Shown here in pieces: positions 48,701 through 55,736 of a DNA stretch of 64,000 nt. The stretch is taken from assembly GCA_047404195.1 (NCBI GenBank), contig JBDOIU010000008.1, positions 67,854-131,853 of the forward strand, in the 5' to 3' direction. Both the position numbers and the translations under genes were made by a program. The notes beneath the pieces are model-generated. The model saw only the letters and a list, made by a program, of their open reading frames with translations, searched no databases and had not been told where the DNA came from. Position 1 is the first letter of the stretch. Each line of letters starts with the position of its first letter. This DNA comes from JAJRRL01 sp047404195 (GTDB lineage: Bacteria; Pseudomonadota; Gammaproteobacteria; JAJRRL01).

Positions 48701-49568
48701 CGTTGCGCTTTCAGATCAATCAGTCAGCATTCCGTTGAGTCGGTTTGTGATACCTGCTCAATCCCTTCACTACGATATCGCAACGGGCCTTATTGGTAGT
48801 GGTAGTTTTGCAAACGTTTATAGGGGGCAGTGGCGGCGTACAGCGGTAGCGATCAAGCTTTTATTGGCGCAGAGCATTGGGAGCGAGGCCATCAATGAAC
48901 TGAAAGAAGAGGGCATAACCATGATGTTGTTACGCCATCCAAATATCATGACAGTCTATGGTATCTGCCTTGACCCGGGTGCTGTGAGTCTGGTGATGGC
49001 GTATATGTCAGATGGGTCCCTGTATCAGTTCATACAAAATGATAGTATCGCGCTCACCTGGGGAGACCGTTTACAGATTGCTTCGGGTATTGCTAAAGGT
49101 TTGTCATATTTACATGACATGCGCATCATGCATAGAGACTTAAAGAGTTTGAATGTTCTTATGTCTGGTTGCCAGCCCAAGATCACCGACTTTGGTCTTT
49201 CAAAAGTTCGTTCTGATACACTCACCATGACAAGTTCATCCTCAGGTATGGTTGGAACATTGGCATGGATGGCGCCTGAATTGATGAGTGATCCCGATTG
49301 TGTCTATACAAATGCATGTGATATGTATAGCCTCGGCGTTATCTTATGGGAAATTGCGGCAAGAAAAGCGCCTTGGGCTAAAGCAACGACAGCCAGTCTG
49401 ATTGGTATGTGGGTCATGTCGGGTAAGCGTGAGTCTATTCCGGATGATACACCTGCAGAGTATGCATCATTAATAAGCGACTGTTGGGCACAAGAGTTCG
49501 CAGTGAGACCAGATTCGAGCAGCGTCGAGGATCGATTGTCAGCGTTAACTTGTGAGAATGTCGCATAG
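42726..49568 (+). CDS. Second giant helical-repeat protein with C-terminal TKL-type kinase
   Basis: 2,280 residues from ATG 42726, which has AAGGAGAG upstream; the frame is open 11 codons further. Residues 1 to about 1,840 are ARM/HEAT-like helical sequence, with a charged coiled-coil near 395-460 (EEEKAALNQLQRKLERLQQK). About 1,858-1,988 is a linker extremely rich in Lys, Arg, His, Gln and Ser, with a nuclear-localisation-like KGKRKT. The kinase follows: GSGSFANVYRG (about 2,024), VAIKLL, HRDLKSLNVL (2,136), DFGLSK (2,155), GTLAWMAPEL (2,182) and a final VRP arginine. All catalytic residues are present. It shares architecture and kinase type with the protein at 4804-14811, so both stem from one family, probably acquired from a eukaryote. 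Secretion and host targets are inference. It is a single-gene unit with its own promoter. Confidence 0.78.
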   Translation: MHTEWTQSWQSQLTQVIEKMSSEDCEIRNAAFRLMIELYSSQHFAAAVNRGAANASDGVRQALLLLILARYHAGIDKALCVFLHEKITDIDTQKPINMQNPTLRRAIADAIKCDRGTGMHCLDQCHSSDVPRQVIDTELENLVESMVADPDSEIQNTAIRNVNAGYYTKNIYFRKALLGAFKHGEKRTQALAASKMMAALEKHSSYRGPQEERVIHDIANDADFINVVMDVMLHAATPFAKPDTTDEAVAACSIYGEGYHKLISRFLAISTIFETEHVHKLAQRLVSAFASKEVNTQKTAHAVLAEFLQGQHACDRSTVKSRQLLVEAGLTTKIISQLSSDDLGLKCALAKMLADLYRFDCPFDETLQAECLTLISDTVQGCYSKTKTMDALVSREKSLQELIAASRKRVDSAYRSKYWRQYEEEKAALNQLQRKLERLQQKKSQVDTYARVKDHLLRFLGYIALRDQSVSTQLFDLGLFKHMLALIQSGQYGSKELDFLEILIRMHPLSCKDLLQSGCVGVIFDRIKKDQSSSYYRGYSYSALIGSGVLLFAELFSNDEHYPVAKQMGVMDLLSSLSSWTDRHRKAHKYEIATFALKKIAASISALGGSVQATLAYLSYPYYSESVTQWVNVDSHVRQMLYQKLYDKIVSEAKCPVVGIDILDLAPLCRVTYQKSRYEAIVGSYDQYNRKQFMPLFVSYMSCTILDPRVNVFHLRWQLKILSVVLPLCDLTYLWSAETHVTLLCELKKCLSVADLEVQRYAVQAIVTMVVIDPSYSFSRDDELNHLLQPFLSHEDAVTRSHVIRFYRAAEYGKNLALMVAQLDYQYDDVHQYVFEYLLGVASNDKLIDSVEKVLSIDRLLALLASENTKIHRHVTAMLKLYFASESLCFEKDVRQKVAPILIRQIDKFDAFTQCEMIHVISKLTAIERESSIDLDLEPVYSLLKALIHHRDSTTRSQAANALCVFVCEQAIRQTALATSDVLEPQFTALLSEDEKFRQPARAVIAAMIQGHEANTALVEERLKTLLASILTSLRSDHDVERETASKHLYYIASINEPCITLVLTSEAIPQCFKLIHERNVSIANFAAKTLSLVSRKGEKSHQLFVDCDALSTYCALLENTDMSCRISIIEAITAYYKFHTDREVSPLDRTLVDKLISLQIDVNTDLRESVRVALDTMSAVGLDFSSLIEQHRRTMIDAYMTNLEFTNEEVNKNALRALGFLVHLNPTNREITSSLNLIPALLQYEHRMGLALKLLKNLVDGSTRQREILLETRAMTSLNKILPAKDEQVYSDVRDLFVSLLDTSHYQQAVRRIGGFHQLLFALDSDSTARRKDGLLVLKQLLLHRQIQSLIKAIDFKLYETDPSELHEIYRNITQLITMRFVPSLSHISAVDLTSILMKCLADSDEEVQYESVKVFGLLLGYVDYQLDPKSSYYRQSRIYVESFRQAGVFQLLESMLLTGTTPLERLILRTLYTNDCLPVGEQNTYTASEGLLDRKKFFTLILNAGLAKSMIVSTSQQSCWYFRPDKSDLPMLDNVAGFRAVGEDLKHTTLRLYSTASVWLSPEITQNSGYSFKPLMQTIRSRLSLDEALSLLPAKSIEMNCYVLQLLHFYVRFGMVSDESEKKNAKILVTQKNINIFRSLLLHDSSKVRTEVLSLFGLLCQSLCETLPKLSSLVSFESSYMRSCTDPDRRLRLHAYQMLLFVLSSRLKSQSKSVLDHHSEMNANAGEIFLAMLQDTYRPIVGTAIVVLYTLTLDSGDDVKKLALSIFQQGGIIDLLLSMSTQVFTVESQTVAVQYLLSQIPSYSVDASAKIARAKAEAKAKLALEARKDDSVSTVAVSPPMPDKPSPAIVALIKQFKPQGYASIKKHASNPGPQSQHKTQGNRYSKSVAPKRQGQQTQRNKKHASSASRTGQHQSSVGPRHDRGKQSRQHSIQTKSQGHHKTRKGSQSQRSRHHKHTTHKPNSRHNKHMGHKGKRKTVAQKQVSSPMAASVALSDQSVSIPLSRFVIPAQSLHYDIATGLIGSGSFANVYRGQWRRTAVAIKLLLAQSIGSEAINELKEEGITMMLLRHPNIMTVYGICLDPGAVSLVMAYMSDGSLYQFIQNDSIALTWGDRLQIASGIAKGLSYLHDMRIMHRDLKSLNVLMSGCQPKITDFGLSKVRSDTLTMTSSSSGMVGTLAWMAPELMSDPDCVYTNACDMYSLGVILWEIAARKAPWAKATTASLIGMWVMSGKRESIPDDTPAEYASLISDCWAQEFAVRPDSSSVEDRLSALTCENVA

Positions 49569-49585
49569 CGATATCTGTTTAAAGC

Positions 49586-50899
49586 TCATTTGTTATTGTC
49601 TGCTTTGTTGGTATTAAAATTGTCACCGGACTTTCTGTTGGGCAGATATAAGCATAAGCAGATGGTGATCAGTGCACAAATCGGTAAAAAGTAGAGCGCA
49701 TGTTGATAGTCGGTATAGGCGTAATAACGCGTGTCCCCGATCATTTTGCCTGACCAGGTTTGATCGAGCAGGGCCGAAGCAAATGGCTGGAACAATGCGC
49801 CTGACAGCATGACAATAAGATTGACAAATGCAACCACACTGGCAGTGCCTCTATCAGCATTGGCTTCAACTGCATAAGTGAAGCAAAGAATCTCCACACT
49901 TGCAAAAAAACCATATATGAAGAGTAAGCATTCACTTTGCAGTATACTTGTTTTAAAAAATATCACGGTGAGTATGGCTAAGAACGACAGCGTTGATTGA
50001 ACAATAAAGTTCTTTTTATAGCAAGGTTGGAATTTAAAAATAAGGCTTTGAAGCAGCGCTCCAATCAGCCAACCACTATAAATAAAACTATTGATTTCAG
50101 AAGATGCTTGAATTGATATATGGTATTTGGCGCTGAGAATGCTGGGGCCCCAAAATTCACCAAACAAAGATAATGACAGGAATAAAAGGCTACCAATGAT
50201 GCTGACAAACCACATATCAGCTCGTTTAACAATCTGGATATAGTTTGTTATGGTTTGCTTCCAATTGTCATGAGCTTCATGTTGATGGCTGATTAAGTGC
50301 CGTCGGTCTTTTAGGCAGTAGCCCAGTTTAAGTAGCAGCAGTAGGGCGACGCCGAACAAGGCAGCAGCAAAGAATATCTGTGTCCAGCTATACTTCTGTA
50401 TGAGAATGGGTAATTCAATGTCATTGACAATGCCCGTTAGCATGCCCAGCGCGGTTAGAATACCTGCAAATAAGGTAAATATACGTTTATTTAGCCATTT
50501 GTTTGCCATGGCCAGTGCGCCGACATACGCAAATGCGCTTCCCGCACCAATGATGATGCGACCCATTGCAGTGAGTGTGAAGCTGCTGGGTGTAGGGAAA
50601 AGTAGTGAGCCAATTGCACAAAATATAATTGCACAAGCCAGTGTTTTGCGCGGTTGAAAATAATCGGTCAGTATACCAACCACAAGCTGTAGGGGTGCGT
50701 AAACCCAGTAATAAAGAGAAATGAGCAGGCCTGCAGTACCACTGGTGATAGCAAATTGATGCATTATGTAATGTATCATTTTATTTGGTGCAACTCTGAG
50801 CGCATACTCATAGGCATAAAATAGTGCACTTGTTACAATCAAGAGTATGATTGGGAAGCTGATGCGTTTCTGTGATTCTGAAGCATCATTAGATGTCAT
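49586..50899 (-). CDS. MFS transporter
   Basis: 437 residues from ATG 50899; the open frame is 14 codons longer. Twelve predicted membrane helices in two halves, with an early YAYEYALRVAPNKMI segment, YYWVYAPLQLVVGILTDYF containing the G-x-L-x-D-R-like loop, and the motif A position changed to DYFQPRKTLA. The sequence is of the type seen in the many amino acid and organic acid MFS carriers of intracellular Legionella and Coxiella (inference from pattern); the substrate cannot be told. It is convergent with the giant kinase gene. Confidence 0.85.
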   Translation of the reverse strand: MTSNDASESQKRISFPIILLIVTSALFYAYEYALRVAPNKMIHYIMHQFAITSGTAGLLISLYYWVYAPLQLVVGILTDYFQPRKTLACAIIFCAIGSLLFPTPSSFTLTAMGRIIIGAGSAFAYVGALAMANKWLNKRIFTLFAGILTALGMLTGIVNDIELPILIQKYSWTQIFFAAALFGVALLLLLKLGYCLKDRRHLISHQHEAHDNWKQTITNYIQIVKRADMWFVSIIGSLLFLSLSLFGEFWGPSILSAKYHISIQASSEINSFIYSGWLIGALLQSLIFKFQPCYKKNFIVQSTLSFLAILTVIFFKTSILQSECLLFIYGFFASVEILCFTYAVEANADRGTASVVAFVNLIVMLSGALFQPFASALLDQTWSGKMIGDTRYYAYTDYQHALYFLPICALITICLCLYLPNRKSGDNFNTNKADNNK

Positions 50900-51014
50900 A
50901 ACCTTTGTTCCATATGTAATAAGCAAATAATATTGTGGCAAAAAAAATGTCCGTTAAATCAAGGTTCGCTTGATTTTTGATCAGATTTGCGTCGAGGTTT
51001 GTTTTTTTTTATTG

Positions 51015-51043
51015 TTGACAGTAATTTCGACAGCATATAATAT
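51015..51043 (+). promoter_or_regulatory. Promoter of the ZIP transporter gene
   Basis: TTGACA at 51015-51020. The -10 element is either TATAAT 51036-51041 (15-base spacer) or TAATAT 51038-51043 (17-base spacer). The start codon ATG 51067 follows closely. Confidence 0.6.
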
Positions 51044-51066
51044 GTACATTTTTTTCGGTGATCGTG

Positions 51067-51879
51067 ATGCCAGTTTTTGAATTAAAGTTCTTTTCTGCCT
51101 TTGTCATCTTGCTGCTGAGCTTGGCTGCGGGCTTTTATCCATTTCATCAGCGCTCCAAAGATGGTCGTCTCAAGCAGTTTCCTGCTGGTGAGGCCTTGGC
51201 TTCTGGTGTGTTTTTGGGTGCTGGCTTAATGCATATGCTTGTCAGTGCTAATACTCAATTCACGCATTTGCATGTAAAATATCCGCTCGCACCGCTGATT
51301 GCTGGTATTATGTTTCTGATACTTTTATCTTTAGAGCATGTGAGTCGCGAAATTTATGAAAAAGTGCATCGACAGAAATTGATTGACTGCGCGCACTCTG
51401 CGTCGGAGCAGCATGATTGTCGTGGTCCAACGTCATTGTCGATCATTGCAGCAATGATATTATCTATTCATAGTTTGATTGCTGGAGCTGCACTAGGGGT
51501 GTCTCGCTCTTTTGGTTTGAGTATGATGGTTTTCCTGGCGATTGTATCTCATAAGTGGGCGGCCAGCTTTGCTTTATCAGTACAGCTAAATAAGAGTCCA
51601 TTGTCATCACGTGCTGCTATCTCTTTATTTGTCATTTTCTGTCTGATGGCACCCTTGGGTATTATTGTCGGGCAGTACTTAGATCACTATGAAATTCTGA
51701 GTGAGTATATCTTCACAACGCCTATTTTGATGTCTCTGGCTGCTGGAACGTTCCTTTATTTGGGTACGCTGCATGGACTCAAGCGAGCGGTGATGGTTGA
51801 TAAATGCTGCAACTTAAAGCGATTTAACCTTGTTTTGGTTGGCTTTTTAATGATGGCCGTGGTTGCTGTTTGGTTATAA
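51067..51879 (+). CDS. ZIP family divalent metal transporter
   Basis: 270 residues from ATG 51067; GTG 51058 is in frame but poorly supported. Eight membrane helices. The family marks are AGEALASGVFLGAGLMHML in helix 2, MILSIHSLIAGAALG in helix 4 with the metal-binding histidine, and FLAIVSHKWAASFALSV in helix 5 with the second histidine, then AAGTFLYLGTLH. It also has a His/Cys-containing loop (CAHSASEQHDC) between helices 3 and 4, as in other ZIPs. It should import zinc or another divalent metal into the cytoplasm. It ends one base from the end of corC-lnt, which is read in the opposite direction. Confidence 0.9.
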   Translation: MPVFELKFFSAFVILLLSLAAGFYPFHQRSKDGRLKQFPAGEALASGVFLGAGLMHMLVSANTQFTHLHVKYPLAPLIAGIMFLILLSLEHVSREIYEKVHRQKLIDCAHSASEQHDCRGPTSLSIIAAMILSIHSLIAGAALGVSRSFGLSMMVFLAIVSHKWAASFALSVQLNKSPLSSRAAISLFVIFCLMAPLGIIVGQYLDHYEILSEYIFTTPILMSLAAGTFLYLGTLHGLKRAVMVDKCCNLKRFNLVLVGFLMMAVVAVWL

Positions 51880-51880
51880 G

Positions 51881-54220
51881 TTATTTTTTAATTGTTTTGA
51901 ATTTTCTTTTTTGATTGAGTAATAAGCAAATAATGAGTAGGCTGGCAATGCAGTACAGCCAAAAGTGCTGCGCAAGTCGCATTAAAGGTGTTTGGCCAGT
52001 ATAGGGGGTCAGTCTGCCAGTGAGAGCGCCACGATGATCTTGCGCTAATGCTTTGATGATGGTGCCTTGTGCTGAGATGTGGGCAGTGATAGCGCTGTTG
52101 TTGGCATATAATATTGGTCTACCTGACTCGAGTGCTCGGATTTGAGCAATCTGCAGTTGCTGTGCCGCTGCAGCTGAGTGGCCAAACCAAGCATCATCGC
52201 TAATCACTAACAGCCAGTTGGCGCCGCTTGCTTTGGCACGTACAAAGGCTGGATAGGCAATCTCATAGCAAATGAATGTGGCAACAGCTTGCTTATTGAC
52301 TCGCAGTAGGGGCTGTTGTGTGGTGCCAGCACTGAAGCCAGACATCGGCATACCAATGCTTTGAAAAATGGGTTGTAACCAGCGTACCATGGGTAGGTAT
52401 TCTCCAAAGGGAACCAGTTTTACCTTGTCGTAGTGGCCAGTTTGATTGCCAAGCAGTAGCAATCTATTTGTGCTCCGCTGATGCTTTCTATCATAGTGTG
52501 CAATACCCGTTAGTAGGTTGCTGTGATGTTGTTTAGCAAGCTGATGCAGTTCATGCAGAAATGTGCTGACACTGACATCATATGCTGGGATTGCTGTTTC
52601 AGGCCAAATAATGATGTCCTGTTGCAAATGCTGTCGCGTGAGTGTGAGATAGGTTTGTAGTGTATGCAGTGTTTGCGCTTCATCCCATTTCATTTGAACG
52701 GGGATGTTGCCTTGCAAGAGAGCGTATGTGGCTTGACTATTGGTGATTGGCTTCGTCCAGCGAATTGTTTGTAGGTACGCACTACAAATAAACAATACGC
52801 CGATACAACCAATGAGCGTCAGTTGCTGCCGCCAGCATTTGCTTTGGCAGATTATAACTAAGCTTGCTGAGGCTATTGTGATGAGAAGGCTGGTGCCGTA
52901 AACACCGAAAATTGGCACGAGCCCAGAAAGTGGTGCAGCACTGGCGGTATCTCCAACCAGCAACCATGGAAAGCCGGTGAATAAGTGGCTGCGCAGTAGC
53001 TCGAACATCACCCACATGCAGGCATATGATACGACTTGTATTGGTTGAGATGCTTTATTGAAAAGGCGGTACCAAAGCCATGCAAAGCCAGCCAATTGTA
53101 CTGCAAAAAGTAAGACGAACAGGGCAGTGATTGCCAACGCCAGCATGGTTGGCGCACCGCCAAAGTGGTGAATGCTATGAAAAACCCAACCTGTTCCTAT
53201 GGCAAAAGCGGCACAGCCAAAAAGTAATCCGCAGACAGTTGCCTCAATTGACTTTTGGCTGGTTCGCCAGCAGTAATAGAGGCTGCCGATTGCAATGAGT
53301 GCGAGTGGCCACATTGTATATGGTGCGAATGCCAGTGGAAAAATGCTGCCGGCAAACAGTGATAGCACGTAGCGTGTGATTGGATTATTAAGCTGAGGCA
53401 TTTTTTTTTTGAAGCGCAATAAATGAATGCGGCGTTTGCTGGCACTGAGCACTGTGACTTGAAAGTTGTCAAAAGTCAGCGATTCGCCGGTTTTAGGTAA
53501 GTGAGCAAAACGTTTCAGGACGAGGCCACCGATTGTGTCAAACTCATCATCAGGATAGACGGTATCAAAGTATGCATTAAAAAACTCTATTGGCGTCTGT
53601 GCATGCACAGTATACTCATCGTGGCTTATTTTTTTAATGTGTTGGCTATCATGCAAGTTGTCATACTCATCCTCGATGTCACCTACAATCTGCTCAAGCA
53701 CATCTTCAATTGTGACTAATCCTGCAACGCCACCATACTCATCGACGACGATAGCAATATGGCTGGCTTTGCTGCGAAATTCTCGCAGTAAAATGTCCAA
53801 GCGTTTGCTTTCAGGAATGAATGTGGCTGGACGCAGAAGTGGGGTGATATCTGTATTATTTTTTTGTGATGCACGCAGTAAATCTTTTGCCAGCAAGATA
53901 CCCATGACATGGTCCTTGCTATCAGAAATAACGGGAAAACGCGAGTGGCCGGAGTCAATGACGGTTGGAACTGCTTCATCACAGCTGTTGCTGGCATTGA
54001 TGGTGATCATTTGTGCGCGTGGAATCATGATATCGCGCGCATGTTGGTCGGTCACTTTGAGTACGCCTTCAATCATTTTATGTGCATACTCGTCAATAAG
54101 GTGATTATCTTTTGCTTCAGCGAGCAGTGAGTTGAAGTCCTGGCGACTGGTCGGTTCGCGGCGCAGCCACTTCAGTAGCTGGTTGCAGATTTGTTTGATG
54201 GGTGATTGTGGGGCTGACAT
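51881..54220 (-). CDS. lnt: CorC-Lnt fusion: CBS/CorC transporter-associated protein joined to apolipoprotein N-acyltransferase
   Basis: A 779-residue frame containing two normally separate proteins. Residues 1-272 are CorC (YbeX): tandem CBS domains (DIMIPRAQM, GHSRFPVISDSKDHVMG, VVDEYGGVAGLVTIEDVLEQ) and a CorC/HlyC end domain. From residue 273 (MPQLNNPITRYVLSL) comes a full-length Lnt: N-terminal membrane helices and a nitrilase-type domain with Glu in WPETAIP, Lys in KVKLVPFGEYLP and Cys in FICYEIAYP, the catalytic triad. Lnt adds the third acyl chain to lipoproteins in the inner membrane. Gene order miaB-phoH-ybeY-corC-lnt is the conserved one. The two halves meet at an A10 run, and a one-base insertion would give TAA TAA four codons on. 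Fusion or slippage cannot be decided from sequence alone. Confidence 0.88.
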   Translation of the reverse strand: MSAPQSPIKQICNQLLKWLRREPTSRQDFNSLLAEAKDNHLIDEYAHKMIEGVLKVTDQHARDIMIPRAQMITINASNSCDEAVPTVIDSGHSRFPVISDSKDHVMGILLAKDLLRASQKNNTDITPLLRPATFIPESKRLDILLREFRSKASHIAIVVDEYGGVAGLVTIEDVLEQIVGDIEDEYDNLHDSQHIKKISHDEYTVHAQTPIEFFNAYFDTVYPDDEFDTIGGLVLKRFAHLPKTGESLTFDNFQVTVLSASKRRIHLLRFKKKMPQLNNPITRYVLSLFAGSIFPLAFAPYTMWPLALIAIGSLYYCWRTSQKSIEATVCGLLFGCAAFAIGTGWVFHSIHHFGGAPTMLALAITALFVLLFAVQLAGFAWLWYRLFNKASQPIQVVSYACMWVMFELLRSHLFTGFPWLLVGDTASAAPLSGLVPIFGVYGTSLLITIASASLVIICQSKCWRQQLTLIGCIGVLFICSAYLQTIRWTKPITNSQATYALLQGNIPVQMKWDEAQTLHTLQTYLTLTRQHLQQDIIIWPETAIPAYDVSVSTFLHELHQLAKQHHSNLLTGIAHYDRKHQRSTNRLLLLGNQTGHYDKVKLVPFGEYLPMVRWLQPIFQSIGMPMSGFSAGTTQQPLLRVNKQAVATFICYEIAYPAFVRAKASGANWLLVISDDAWFGHSAAAAQQLQIAQIRALESGRPILYANNSAITAHISAQGTIIKALAQDHRGALTGRLTPYTGQTPLMRLAQHFWLYCIASLLIICLLLNQKRKFKTIKK
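53401..53410 (-). repeat. A10 run at the CorC/Lnt junction
   Basis: Ten A on the coding (minus) strand encode Lys-Lys-Lys and the first base of the Met codon that would start Lnt. With one extra A the CorC frame ends after Asn-Ala-Ser-Ala at two tandem TAA codons. Confidence 0.65.
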
Positions 54221-54280
54221 GTGAACCTTGCTGCTGTAACTTAACTTATTATAGCAAATGTGGTTGTTGTCAGCAAGTCT

Positions 54281-54766
54281 CTAGTGTGTTGAATAGGGGT
54301 TGGGGTAGCCTTGACTACGCATCAGCCTGGATTCATGGGCTTCCATCACGGCTTGCTCTGCATCATTTTGGTGATCGTAGCCTTGTAAGTGCAGGTATGC
54401 GTGAATCAACATGTGTGCACAGCGAACGTCAAATTCAATGTTGGCTTCTTTGGCTTCGTGCGCAATTACCGGAATGCATAACACAATGTCTCCCAGTGAT
54501 TCAATGGGCATCCCTGGTGGTGTCTCAGTTGGAAAGGCCAAGACGTTGGTGCTCTTGTTCTTTTGCCTGAATTGGTGGTTAAGGGTTTGCATTTCCAGTT
54601 CATCTACACAGCGTACAGTGATCTCGTGGTCAGCATATTGTCTCGCATCTCCCAGCTGCTGTTGTGCACGGTGTAAGGTGTTTTTTACAAAGTCAGGATC
54701 AGGCTGCAGAGCATGCTGGCTGGTAACTTGTATGGTGATATCGATACCGCTACTGTTCGTGGTCAT
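54281..54766 (-). CDS. ybeY: Endoribonuclease YbeY
   Basis: 161 residues from ATG 54766, which overlaps the 3' end of phoH by 17 bases; longer in-frame starts lie inside phoH. The metal site HMLIHAYLHLQGYDHQ carries the three histidines of the family, and STNVLAFPTE and LGDIVLC precede it. YbeY is a zinc-dependent single-strand endoribonuclease that matures the 3' end of 16S rRNA and takes part in ribosome quality control. It is in the usual order between phoH and corC. Confidence 0.95.
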   Translation of the reverse strand: MTTNSSGIDITIQVTSQHALQPDPDFVKNTLHRAQQQLGDARQYADHEITVRCVDELEMQTLNHQFRQKNKSTNVLAFPTETPPGMPIESLGDIVLCIPVIAHEAKEANIEFDVRCAHMLIHAYLHLQGYDHQNDAEQAVMEAHESRLMRSQGYPNPYSTH

Positions 54767-55709
54767 AAGCGTGAATAATTTTTTGTACCAGTGCATGCCG
54801 CACAATATCGTTTGATTTGAAAAATGTAAAGCTAATGCCTTCTATTTCTTGTAGCAGGCGAATAGCATGTCGCAAGCCTGATCCTTGGTGTCGCGGTAAG
54901 TCCGTTTGTGTAATATCACCTGTAATAACAGCTTTAGAGCCAAAGCCAATGCGGGTTAAAAACATTTTCATTTGCTGTTGTGTGGTATTTTGTGCTTCAT
55001 CTAGGATAACAAATGAGTCGCTAAGTGTGCGTCCACGCATGTAGGCGAGTGATGCGACTTCTAGCACGCCTTTTTTGACTAATTGGTCAACCCGATTGAC
55101 TCCATACATATCGAATAACGCATCGTATAGCGGTTGTAGGTACGGAGAAATTTTTTCAGATAAGTCACCCGGTAAAAAGCCCAGTTGCTCACCTGCTTCA
55201 ACTGCTGGTCGGCATAGAATGATACGATTACATTGCCCCATGTCCAGTGCATGTAGCGCAGCGGCTACTGCTAAAAATGTTTTACCCGTTCCAGATGGGC
55301 CAATCCCAAAGTTGATATCATGTCTTAAAATGGCATCGATATAATACGCCTGATTGGGTGTGCGTGGTGAAATCACATTTTTACCAGCGGTGAGCGTCCT
55401 GTGTTGTGGAATATTGGGTTGGGTTGCATTGGGTTGTCTGACTTGTTGGAGCAGTGAATTAACATCGACCTCCGTGACGGCGGTACCACTTTCTGTTTGC
55501 ATATACAACTCCTCCAATAAATTGGATGCCTGTAGAATCGACTTAGGCAAGCCAATGATTTGAAAATAGTTTCCACGTGCGTATATATCGACACCTAGGC
55601 GCGCTTCAATATGTCGTAAATTGCTGTCTAGTTCACCACGCAGGTTAGAAAGTCGGTCCGTGTCATCGGGAGATAAAGTAAGGTGCTGTTTTATTTTTGA
55701 ATCTGACAA
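54750..55709 (-). CDS. ybeZ: PhoH-like ATPase
   Basis: About 319 residues, starting at TTG 55709 (AGGA seven bases upstream) or TTG 55715; no ATG fits. An N-terminal nucleic-acid-binding region (residues 30-80) precedes the PhoH domain: INFGIGPSGTGKTFLAVAAA (Walker A), CRPAVEAGEQLGFLPGDLSE, SFVILDEAQNTT (Walker B) and AVITGDITQTDLP. This is the YbeZ/PhoH ATPase, a partner of YbeY in RNA processing. It lies between miaB and ybeY. Confidence 0.93.
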   Translation of the reverse strand: MSDSKIKQHLTLSPDDTDRLSNLRGELDSNLRHIEARLGVDIYARGNYFQIIGLPKSILQASNLLEELYMQTESGTAVTEVDVNSLLQQVRQPNATQPNIPQHRTLTAGKNVISPRTPNQAYYIDAILRHDINFGIGPSGTGKTFLAVAAALHALDMGQCNRIILCRPAVEAGEQLGFLPGDLSEKISPYLQPLYDALFDMYGVNRVDQLVKKGVLEVASLAYMRGRTLSDSFVILDEAQNTTQQQMKMFLTRIGFGSKAVITGDITQTDLPRHQGSGLRHAIRLLQEIEGISFTFFKSNDIVRHALVQKIIHAYDHEQ

Positions 55710-55736
55710 AATCAATTCCTACAAAATGGCCAGGGG

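Noticed and set aside
53637..54104. 155-codon plus-strand frame opposite corC
   Set aside because: Lies antisense to conserved CBS domains; no binding site and no family.
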